From Pseudobutyrivibrio sp. ACV-2 (GTDB lineage: Bacteria > Bacillota > Clostridia > Lachnospirales > Lachnospiraceae): a stretch of 64,000 bases of DNA. Below, in pieces: positions 53,737-63,100 of this stretch (its first letter is position 1; each line of letters opens with the position of its first letter). The stretch is taken from the NCBI RefSeq assembly GCF_900107545.1, contig NZ_FNQZ01000002.1, forward strand, positions 186,001 to 250,000, given 5' to 3'. The translations under genes and the position numbers were made by a program. A model generated the notes under the pieces. That model saw nothing but the letters and a program-made list of their open reading frames with translations. It had not been told where the DNA came from and did not search any database.

Positions 53737-54477
53737 TTATGCCAAATAATATTTCTTGCAGCTAAACATGAAAATCGGTCCTGTTATGCCGCCTAAAAGT
53801 CCTGCACAAATCATCATCATGCTGTACTGAACTCCTGCAATTGCCACTGCGACACCGCCGATGTAAAAGACTACTAAAAGCATGAGCTGTAAGCCGCAAA
53901 CCACTCCAAGGATTCCCATCTTTTTAGTGAATCTGCCTGTTAAAAGTCCGATTAGATTTGTAATGAAAAATCCAAGACCATAAAGCCCCCAGGTCCATAA
54001 GAAAAATGAATCGATAGGAAAATAATGAATTCCTGTAATTGTATCCATGCTAATTCCGGCCTTGTACTGGTTTAACATGATTTTTGTAACCTCTACAAAA
54101 TGTACCCAGTTCACAGCTGCCAAAACTACACCTGATAGCATAAAGATTTTGGCTGCATTTAATAAGCCGAAAAATTTGTCATTGTTCTTTGAGACATATA
54201 ACACGAATGCCGGAATGATAAGCACGTTTAACATATTGTTAAATGCAAATAATAATCTCCAGGTCACGTTTATATATGGATTGTTTAGTAATGTGTCAAA
54301 GCCCTCGCCACCTGAAATGTACATTCCAACCGGATCGATTGCAATCAATACCGTAATTACGAAGTAGATAATTGCAGAAACTGCTGTTGCAATTCCACCC
54401 ACTGTTAATATGCTTCGCTCCTTTGGTGAAAAGGATGAGTTAATTCTTTTATATGTTTCCATACTGTAACTAGTCAC
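53737..54477 (-). CDS. Multi-helix membrane protein of unknown function
   Basis: Protein of 246 residues with about six to seven transmembrane helices and little soluble sequence. I do not recognise the family. It overlaps the MFS gene stop by 4 bases and is 20 bases from the flavoprotein gene, so it is an integral part of the operon. It may help with transport, immunity or a membrane-located modification. No catalytic motif is evident. Confidence 0.75.
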   Translation of the reverse strand: MTSYSMETYKRINSSFSPKERSILTVGGIATAVSAIIYFVITVLIAIDPVGMYISGGEGFDTLLNNPYINVTWRLLFAFNNMLNVLIIPAFVLYVSKNNDKFFGLLNAAKIFMLSGVVLAAVNWVHFVEVTKIMLNQYKAGISMDTITGIHYFPIDSFFLWTWGLYGLGFFITNLIGLLTGRFTKKMGILGVVCGLQLMLLVVFYIGGVAVAIAGVQYSMMMICAGLLGGITGPIFMFSCKKYYLA

Positions 54478-55763
54478 GCTACAACCTCCTGTTCATCGCC
54501 AATGCTTAGGCGATCGATTCTTGTTTTGAAAAATAAACCTATGGTAACAATGCAGATTCCACAAATAACAAACATAAGACCTATGCCACGGCCTTCGCCT
54601 GTTCCAAATATTCTGCCAAGGTTATTGTAGAAATAGCCGCCCTCTTTAAACATAGGTTCAAAAATATAATCTGCTAAAAGCCCCGCCACTGAGTAGGCCA
54701 CTATGTAGCCTGCTTGGACCAAGGCGCCATGTATTGCATATACTCTGCCCTGCATTTTCTTTTCGATGGTAGTGCGAAATACCACATCCACGTAGGTGTT
54801 GATATAGGGTATTGAATAAAAAAATGTGATGCAGGCCACGATAATAAATAAATAGTTCTGGGTCAGACCGACCATGGCATACCCTATTCCCATAAGGATT
54901 ACATATGAATAGATTTTGCTGTAAAGGTTTTTAGGAAGCTTTACAAACATTACAAGCACACTTCCTGCCACCATTCCCAAGGCTGAAATGGATTCGCCAA
55001 TTCCAAGCCAGGTCTGTGTGGAAAAAGATAAAATCATAGGTCCAATCAAAACGATTAAAAATCCCATAAAGAAATTTACAAGCATTCCCATGATGATAAG
55101 CTTTACATTTTCCTTGTAATCTCTTAGGTACTTCATTCCCTTTTTGATGGATACTAAAAGCTTTTCCTTTTCATCCTCTTTGTCTGATACCTTTAGCGGT
55201 ACCTTTATCCAAAAGACAATCAGTATGACGATTAAAAAAGATGCAGCATCAAGTAAAATCACATTTTCAGCACCCATGATTGGAAGTAAAATTCCTGCAA
55301 GCAAAGGAGATATAATGTACTGGGCTGACGCCGATACCTGAATCATTCCACTTGCCACCTGATAAAATTCTTCTGGTATTAAAAGTGTGATGCAGGATGT
55401 GTAGGCTGGCACAGAAAGGCCTGTTCCGATGGAGCTTACTATCATGCAAAGGCAGATGTGCAGTATGCTTATGGCACCTGCCTCAAAATGAAGCAGGAAA
55501 AACAGCAGCACTATGCCAAACCCTGCAAGCATATTTCCGATAATCATTATCAATCTGCGACTGTATTTATCAGCCAGGGCTCCCGCCACTGGCCTGATTA
55601 AAATACTAGGTGCAACTGTGGAAAGGGTTATCAGTGAATAGTAGCTTGCCATACCAGTCTTTTGATAGATATCAACGCTTAAAGCAAAGCCTGTAATTCC
55701 TGTTCCTATAACTGATAGAAATTCCCCAAACCACAGCACAAAAAACTTTATTTTTTCGTTCAT
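54474..55763 (-). CDS. Major facilitator superfamily exporter
   Basis: Transporter of 429 residues with twelve predicted helices, of the enterobactin-exporter/MFS_3 type. Features are FGEFLSVIGTGITGFALSVDIYQKTG at the N-terminus and the loop 2-3 motif GALADKYSRRLIMIIG. Probable exporter for the NRPS product. The start overlaps the NRPS stop (ATGA) and the stop overlaps the next gene start, so it is tightly coupled on both sides. Confidence 0.9.
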   Translation of the reverse strand: MNEKIKFFVLWFGEFLSVIGTGITGFALSVDIYQKTGMASYYSLITLSTVAPSILIRPVAGALADKYSRRLIMIIGNMLAGFGIVLLFFLLHFEAGAISILHICLCMIVSSIGTGLSVPAYTSCITLLIPEEFYQVASGMIQVSASAQYIISPLLAGILLPIMGAENVILLDAASFLIVILIVFWIKVPLKVSDKEDEKEKLLVSIKKGMKYLRDYKENVKLIIMGMLVNFFMGFLIVLIGPMILSFSTQTWLGIGESISALGMVAGSVLVMFVKLPKNLYSKIYSYVILMGIGYAMVGLTQNYLFIIVACITFFYSIPYINTYVDVVFRTTIEKKMQGRVYAIHGALVQAGYIVAYSVAGLLADYIFEPMFKEGGYFYNNLGRIFGTGEGRGIGLMFVICGICIVTIGLFFKTRIDRLSIGDEQEVVA

Positions 55764-58700
55764 GCCATCAATCTCCTATCCTTAAAGAAGCCTACTGTCT
55801 TTTTAAAGATTTCTTCCATGCTGTCTACATGAAGTCGTTCCTCTACATTACAAAGCTTTTTAGCATTGCTGTTGTCGTAAGAAACATTTATCTCTTCTAT
55901 TTCAGTTGGACTTAAGAATGGAAGAAGCTGTGCGCACACACTGCCCATATCCTCGGTAGCCTTGTCAGATACCTTTTTGTACCAATCCTGATAGGTAGCA
56001 AATTCAATATTGTAGCCACAGTCGTTAAGCCACTCTCTGATTAGCTCTGCAGAAATGTTCTGTCTCATGTTCAGGTTCACTGTGTGGTTGTTTTCAATGT
56101 CTGCTTTTGAAATGTCTACGATGGTATCTGCCAGCAAATCTACCGGTGTCATTTCTGATGGCACATTGCTGTCCATAAAGCTGTTTATCTCAACACAGGC
56201 TCTTACCAGCATCCATAGGAAATCCTTGGTCTGGCATGCTCCGTTTTCAGTGCAGCCTACGATTCTGCCTGGACGATAAATATTTACTTTAAGTCCCTGC
56301 TCTCTGGCTTTTCGAAGCAAAGCTTCTGCAACAAGCTTTGTCATTCCATAGCCACCTTGATTTTTAAGCTTTCCACAGTCTGGGATATCATCCTCAAGGA
56401 CTTTGTTTTTTGCCGAACCATCAAATACAGAAACTGTGGATACATAATGGATAGCTTTTCTTTTTGCCTGTGCTGCAAGCTTTATTATCTCTGCCGTACC
56501 AAGCACATTTGCTGCTCTAAGCTGTTCATATGAATAGCCATAAAGGGCAATGGCGCCGTTGTGATATATCTCATCAACTGTGTTTGCAAGCTCAGCAAAC
56601 TGGTTTTCATTTAGGCCAAGCAAAGGCTGTCCCAAATCACCGGCGATGGCCTTCACACGATGTAACTGACTCAGCACATCAATTCCATAGTATTTAAGAT
56701 TTGAAGCTACACGCTCGAATGCCTTTACAGCATCCTCAGCTCTCACCAGACAATAAATATTGCAATCCGTTTTCTCTAATAATGACTTAAGCAAATATGC
56801 GCCTAAAAATCCTGTGGCACCTGTCAAAAGCACGTTTTCACAGGTGTTTGCATATGGAACACCTGCTTCAATAGCAAGTGGCATATCTAAATCCGCTTCC
56901 CAGCCCTCTGTTACATCAGCCTCTGCATTTTTAGGATTCGCATTTACGATATAGTCTTCCACAGCCTTGACTGTTGGCTTTGTAAAGAAATATCTGTATG
57001 GAACCTCTACCTTAAATTTTTCATTGATAAGATATGTAAGCTTGGTAACTAAAATTGAGTTACCACCCAGGTGGAAGTAATTATCGTATATACCGATTTT
57101 TTCAGTATTGATTGTCTGCCTAAAAATTTCCACAAGCTGCTTTTGAAGCTCTGTGGTAGCCTCTACAAATTCCTCACCTGAGCCTAGGCTTTCACCTTCA
57201 AGCTCCCTTAGCTTTCTTTCATCTACCTTGCCATTTGATGTAAGTGGAATAGCATCCACCTTTAGGAACTTGGCCGGAACCATGTAGTCTGGAAGTGTGT
57301 TTTTCAAATAGTTTGAAAGGTCTATGCTGTTAACCTTTGTTCCTTCCTTTATCACAAGAAATGCCACAAGTTCAAGTGAGCCCATGCCGTTGTCTTGCGA
57401 TAATACACTTACTTCCTGAATAGTAGGATGGCTTAGGAGCCTTGTCTCTATCTCTCCGATTTCAATACGGAAGCCTCTGATCTGAACCTGCTTATCGATA
57501 CGTCCTAAATATTCAAGCTCACCATCTGCGTTTATTCTTACAAGGTCTCCTGACCGGTATAGCCTTTCACCTGAAGCAAATGGATTATCAATAAACTTCT
57601 GGTTTGTAAGCTCCGGCAGATTTAAATAACCACGGGCCACACCGCTTCCACCTACTACAAATTCGCCCTTTACACCTGCCGGTACAAGCTGCATATTTTT
57701 ATCTAATACATAGCCCTTATAAGTAGGCAGTGGCTTGCCGATTGTGTTTACACCATTTTCGATGATGTCTCTTGTAAGACGTCTAAAGGTAACGTGTATG
57801 GTGGTCTCTGTGATGCCATACATATTGATAAATTCTGTATCTTCGTAGCGACTTGCCCAGCCCTTTAATTTAGCGGTGTTCAGCGCCTCGCCACCGAAAA
57901 TAATCATCCTTACAGAAAGCTCTTTATTTTCATAAGTAGCTTCTTCTTTATCGAGCACATAAAACGCTGATGGAGTCTGATTTAAAATGGTAACTTCATT
58001 TTCTACCAACATCCTTCTGAAGCGTTTTACATCTCTGGCCGCATCCTCAGATACGATGACAAGCTTTCCACCATTTAACAGACAGCCATACATTTCCCAA
58101 ACTGAGAAATCAAAATTGTAGGAATGGAACATGGTCCACACATCATTTTCTGTAAAGTTAAATAGTGCTGCGTTGTCCTGAATAAGTCTGGTGACACTTT
58201 TGTGCTCCAGTAATACACCCTTAGGCTTTCCTGTTGTGCCTGAAGTGTAAATAATATATGCAAGCCCATTTGGATTGTAATGTGATGCAAACTCTTCAGA
58301 CTCATTTTCACATTCCTTTGCCAGCTCTTTACAAGTGACAAGAGCCGGGGAGAGTTGCCTGTCACTTATAAAGTTCTCGCTGACAATGCATATTTTTGCA
58401 TTACAATCCTTAAGCATGTAATCAATACGTTCTATTGGAAGGTGGGTGTTCATAGGAACATAGCATGCACCCGCCTTTAAAATTCCAAGGATAATTGCCA
58501 GACAGTCAATGCTTTTATCAAGGATAATTGCTACCTTATCCTCATCAGCTACACCCTTTTTTTTCAGATAGTTTGCAATTCGATTTGCCTTTTTATTTAA
58601 AGCATCATAGGTGATTTCAAATACCTCATCTGTAATTGCAATTCTGTCCTTAAACTGGGCTGCCTTTTCCTCAAACACCTGGTGAATAGCCTTGTTTGAA

Positions 58701-60145
58701 AGTGTCCCTTTATAGGTCTCATTCCATTCGTTTAACAAATATTGCTTTTCAGCATCTGAAATGTAGTCAGCCTCTACAATGCTTGTGTTTGGATTTTCGA
58801 GAACCCAGCTGCAAAGCTTTTCAATATTTTTAAGAAGACGCTTGATGGTGCTTTCCTTAAAGTAAAGACCGTTGTAGGTCATTATGAAATTGATACCTGA
58901 AGGGTTTTCCTTGACAAGCAGATTGTAGTCATATTTACCCCAGCCAAGGTTGTAATCCAATTCGCATATACGATAATCATTTTCCTCTACTCTGTAGTTA
59001 TAAAGGATGTCAAACAAAGCAGTACGGCTCATATCGTTTTCCGGATTGATTTCCATAACCAGCTTGTCAAATGGAATAACACTGTGTTCCCTGGCATCAT
59101 CCAATGTGTTGCCCACTATTTCAGCAATATCTATAAATGATTTATCCTCATCCAAATCATCACTTAATAAAACCAGATTTGACATAGGTCCCATCACCTG
59201 CTTCAAGCTCTCCTGCCGTTTATCGCAGATGCTTGTTCCAATGTTTATCTCTGAAAGATTAGAGTATTTCATAAGAATGATTTTAAATACTGTAAGGAAG
59301 AACTTTTCTTTAGAAATTCCATAACGGATACTAAACAGATTAAGCTCATCAAGTAGTTCCTTTGATAGTGGATATTGTTCTACAGCAGCTTTATAAATGT
59401 GGACTGCTGCACGCTTTTCATCAGTAGGGATTTCAAGAGCCTGAATCCTCTCATGGAGTCGTCCCTTCCAGTACATAACCTCTTTTTCGATTATGTCATC
59501 TGCCATGTCCTTTTGCTGCATAGCAAGCTCCTTATAGGTTTTGGCTTCAGACTCATCAGAGGCAACCAACATATCTGGATCCAGGAAGGCTCCAAGCAAT
59601 GCTGTCATATCATCCTCATCATCCTCGGCATCTATATGAGGCTCCTCTCCGGCTTCAAGCTGCTGATACACCTGTAAAAATGCATCCTTGAACAGCTGTT
59701 TTGTTGTATCATCGCAAATCAGATGGTGGAGCGTAACAAGAAGATATGACTCACAAACATTTACGTTAAGCATGATAGCCTGAATCAGGCTGCCTGAAAT
59801 ACCTTTAATAAATGCCTCGTCATTAAATTTTAGAAGGGTATCCACTGCCTCGTCACAGGTCACATTTCCATTTTGCTTGTCAATAACACAAAATGGAATT
59901 GTCACATCCTCAGATATTTCCTGGAACACCTGATTGTCTACTGTTACAACTCTGGTTCTTAAGATTTCGTTTTGCTCTGCCAAAAAATCCAAGGTTGCCC
60001 TTACGGTTCTTTTATCAAAACCATCCTTTGCATAAAGTATCAAAGGAATGTTGTGATAGACAGGGCCACCCTCATATAGGCTGCCTCTTTCAAAGGCATC
60101 AATAAACCAGATTCTCTCCTGGTGATAAGATCCTACATATTTCAT
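55760..60145 (-). CDS. Nonribosomal peptide synthetase, C-A-PCP-reductase (terminal module)
   Basis: Terminating NRPS of 1461 residues. The condensation domain (about 1-435) has HHLICDD where HHxxxDG is usual. Adenylation (about 455-950) shows YIIYTSGTTGKPKGV, FDFSVWEMYG, INMYGITETTIH and YRSGDLVR. The carrier (about 975-1045) has the phosphopantetheine serine in LGGNS, and the thioester reductase (about 1080-1455) has TGATGFLGAYL and YGMTKLVAEALL. Reading the pocket residues by eye gives D-F-W-N-I-G-M-I-H, close to the threonine code. The reductase should release the peptide as an aldehyde or alcohol. The ATG at 60145 has GGGAGG 7 bases before it; an earlier TTG is not needed. Confidence 0.92.
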   Translation of the reverse strand: MKYVGSYHQERIWFIDAFERGSLYEGGPVYHNIPLILYAKDGFDKRTVRATLDFLAEQNEILRTRVVTVDNQVFQEISEDVTIPFCVIDKQNGNVTCDEAVDTLLKFNDEAFIKGISGSLIQAIMLNVNVCESYLLVTLHHLICDDTTKQLFKDAFLQVYQQLEAGEEPHIDAEDDEDDMTALLGAFLDPDMLVASDESEAKTYKELAMQQKDMADDIIEKEVMYWKGRLHERIQALEIPTDEKRAAVHIYKAAVEQYPLSKELLDELNLFSIRYGISKEKFFLTVFKIILMKYSNLSEINIGTSICDKRQESLKQVMGPMSNLVLLSDDLDEDKSFIDIAEIVGNTLDDAREHSVIPFDKLVMEINPENDMSRTALFDILYNYRVEENDYRICELDYNLGWGKYDYNLLVKENPSGINFIMTYNGLYFKESTIKRLLKNIEKLCSWVLENPNTSIVEADYISDAEKQYLLNEWNETYKGTLSNKAIHQVFEEKAAQFKDRIAITDEVFEITYDALNKKANRIANYLKKKGVADEDKVAIILDKSIDCLAIILGILKAGACYVPMNTHLPIERIDYMLKDCNAKICIVSENFISDRQLSPALVTCKELAKECENESEEFASHYNPNGLAYIIYTSGTTGKPKGVLLEHKSVTRLIQDNAALFNFTENDVWTMFHSYNFDFSVWEMYGCLLNGGKLVIVSEDAARDVKRFRRMLVENEVTILNQTPSAFYVLDKEEATYENKELSVRMIIFGGEALNTAKLKGWASRYEDTEFINMYGITETTIHVTFRRLTRDIIENGVNTIGKPLPTYKGYVLDKNMQLVPAGVKGEFVVGGSGVARGYLNLPELTNQKFIDNPFASGERLYRSGDLVRINADGELEYLGRIDKQVQIRGFRIEIGEIETRLLSHPTIQEVSVLSQDNGMGSLELVAFLVIKEGTKVNSIDLSNYLKNTLPDYMVPAKFLKVDAIPLTSNGKVDERKLRELEGESLGSGEEFVEATTELQKQLVEIFRQTINTEKIGIYDNYFHLGGNSILVTKLTYLINEKFKVEVPYRYFFTKPTVKAVEDYIVNANPKNAEADVTEGWEADLDMPLAIEAGVPYANTCENVLLTGATGFLGAYLLKSLLEKTDCNIYCLVRAEDAVKAFERVASNLKYYGIDVLSQLHRVKAIAGDLGQPLLGLNENQFAELANTVDEIYHNGAIALYGYSYEQLRAANVLGTAEIIKLAAQAKRKAIHYVSTVSVFDGSAKNKVLEDDIPDCGKLKNQGGYGMTKLVAEALLRKAREQGLKVNIYRPGRIVGCTENGACQTKDFLWMLVRACVEINSFMDSNVPSEMTPVDLLADTIVDISKADIENNHTVNLNMRQNISAELIREWLNDCGYNIEFATYQDWYKKVSDKATEDMGSVCAQLLPFLSPTEIEEINVSYDNSNAKKLCNVEERLHVDSMEEIFKKTVGFFKDRRLMA

Positions 60146-60181
60146 TACATTGCCTCCCAATATTGACCCTCTAAATTTAAT

Positions 60182-63100
60182 TTATAGGTCTTCTTTTATG
60201 TCAGCCAAATTCGTATATACGTTTTCAACGATTCGACTCAGAATCAATTGATATCTTTCAAGCAATCGCTCCACAGTCTGCGGCTTAAACAGCTTGGTGC
60301 TGTATTCTAGTCTGAGACTATAACCATCATTTGTCTGAAGGAAGTTAAATACTAAATCATACTTGCTCTGCTTTGATTTGAAACTTACGACCTCTATTTC
60401 AGCATCACCCACTTGTACCAGCTTTTGCTCTGCTGTATTTATCTGCTGCACCATCACATCAAAAAATGGAGCTCTGGATGGGTCGCGCTTGATGTATTTA
60501 TCCTCAACCATCATGGCAAATGGATAATCCTGATGATTGTATGCCTCAAGGGTTGTGCTTTTTACTTTGCTTAGCAAATCATCTACATTTTCACAGCCTT
60601 CCTGGTTTACTCTAAGTGGAAGTATGTTCAGGAAATATCCCACTAAATCCTTAAGCTTTGGATTATCGCGGCCTGCGATTGGAGTGCCTATTATGATGTC
60701 TTTTTGTCCGCTGTACATATTTAAAAGCAGATAAACCGCTGATAAAGTCACCATAAATACAGACACCTGTTTTTCATTTGCATAGGCCTGAAGCTTTTTA
60801 ACAAGCTGTTTGTCAAAATCGATATCTATTCCTGCACCAACAACCTCTTTTTCTATTGGACGTTTAAAGTCGGTGTTCATGTTTAAGACTGGAATAGGAT
60901 TTTTTAGATTTTCACTCCAGTATGTTTTTAAAGCATCCTTATTTTTCTGTAATTCCTTTTTCTGCCATGCCGCAAAATCAACATAGCGAATATTTTGCTT
61001 TTTGATTTCAGGAGCACTACCACTTAAATAGCTCTCGTATAGCCTAAGCATATCCTTTGAGAGCACATCAAATGACCATGCATCTGCGATGATATGATGA
61101 AGAGTTAAAATGAATAGGTGCTCATTTTCACCTGTTTGAATCAACTGAAATCTCACCAGTGAATCCTTCAACAAGTCAAATGGAGTTTCATACTCTTTAT
61201 CAACAATTTCTTCTATATTTACATCTTTATCCACAAAGTCCTCGTACTTATACTCCTGCATAATCTCATCAACGGAGCTGAAGTACTGAACAGGAACTCC
61301 TTCAACAAGTTTGATTCTTGTCCTAAGAGCTTCATGCTTTTCTACAAGGCCTCTGATAGTCTTTTCAAAACACTCTGTATGAATGTTTCTTAAGATAAAT
61401 GCTGACACAATATTTAAGGTGCCATTGTCATTTCCCATTGAAACTGTAGACCAGAGATTTTGCTGGTTGTAGCTTAGTGGGTAGAACTCCCTTTCACCAA
61501 GAGCCTCTATTTTATTTTCATTGTTATCAGCATTTTTCTGAGAAAGTAGTGCTTCAACATTTTTTGCTATCTGCCTTGGTGTAGGCTCGCTAAAGATTTT
61601 TGCCAGTGGAATATTTACCTTTAGCATCTGAGCGATTTTTGCCTCTAAAATAGTAGCTGACAGACTGTGTCCACCTCTTACGAAAAAGTTGTCTGTGGCT
61701 CCTATTTTTTCAGTATGAAGAATCTCTTCCATGAAGCTACAGATAGATTTTTCTATTTCTGTTTCAGGGGCTACATACTCAAGATTTTTCCCCAGATCAA
61801 TAGCCTCTAAAGCTCCCTTATCCACCTTTCCGTTTTTGGTAACAGGTATGGTTTCAATATTGCAATAGCTAGTTGGAACCATATAATCTGGCAGACGTTT
61901 CTTTAGATTGTTCTTTAGCATCTCGTAATCAGATGCTTCGCCAACTATAAATGCACAAAGCTGCTTGTCACCGGCACTGCTTGTTTTTACGATGACTACC
62001 GCATCGGCCACACCAGGCTGCTGCAATAGCACAGTTTCGATTTCCTTAAGCTCAATTCTAAAGCCTCTGATTTTAACCTGCTGATCTGCTCTGCCTAAAT
62101 ACTCTATTTCACCATTTTCAAGCCATCTGCCTAAGTCGCCTGAGCGGTAAATCCTAGTGCCTAAAAGCTTTGACTCTACAAATCTTTCAGCGGTAAGCTC
62201 TGGCAGATTTACATAGCCTCTGGCAAGTCCCTCGCCTGCAACGCATATCTCGCCCACGATACCGATGCCACACAAGTTGTCACCGTTCATGATGTAGGTG
62301 TCTAAGGTAGGGAGTGGTTTTCCGATGTTGCTAAGCTCACTTGCAGCATCAGCCTCCAGGATTTCCTTGTAGGTTGTATGGACAGTTGTTTCTGTAATTC
62401 CATACATATTTATGATTCGTAAATACGGATTATTATTTTTGAATTCTATGGTTTTTGTAGGTTTTAAAGCCTCCCCACCTGTCACCAAATATCTAAGTGC
62501 TGGAAGCGGATTTTCTACAAACTGAATCAGGTTATATAGGGATGAAGGAACCTGATTTAGCACTGTAACCTTTTCTTCTTCAAGAAGTTTTGCAAAGCTT
62601 TTTGGAGCCTTTGCAACCGACTTTGGAACCAGTATCAGCTTTCCACCATAGAGCAAAGCTCCATATATTTCCCACACTGAAAAATCAAAGCAGGCTGAGT
62701 GGAACATGGTCCATACATCATTTTCACTGAAATCAAACTGGAACCTATCGTTAAAGAGGAGTCTTACCACATTTCTGTGAGGTATCAAAACGCCCTTTGG
62801 ATTGCCGGTTGTTCCGGATGTGAAAATGACATAGGCGGCATCTGTCGGTGCACTTTTTAAAGCCTTGATATTCTGGATTTCTGCGTCAGATGCATTTGTT
62901 TCTTCACATACATTTACAGGTGTTACACCTTCTAGTTTTGTTGTATCAAACTTGTCATTTACAAGAACGAGAGTTGCCCCTGCTTTTTCAATCATGTAGT
63001 TGATTCTGTCTATTGGATAATCAGGATCCATAGGGATGTATGCTCCACCAGCCTTTAGGATGGCAAGCATTCCAACTATCAGTTCAATAGATTTTTCTAT

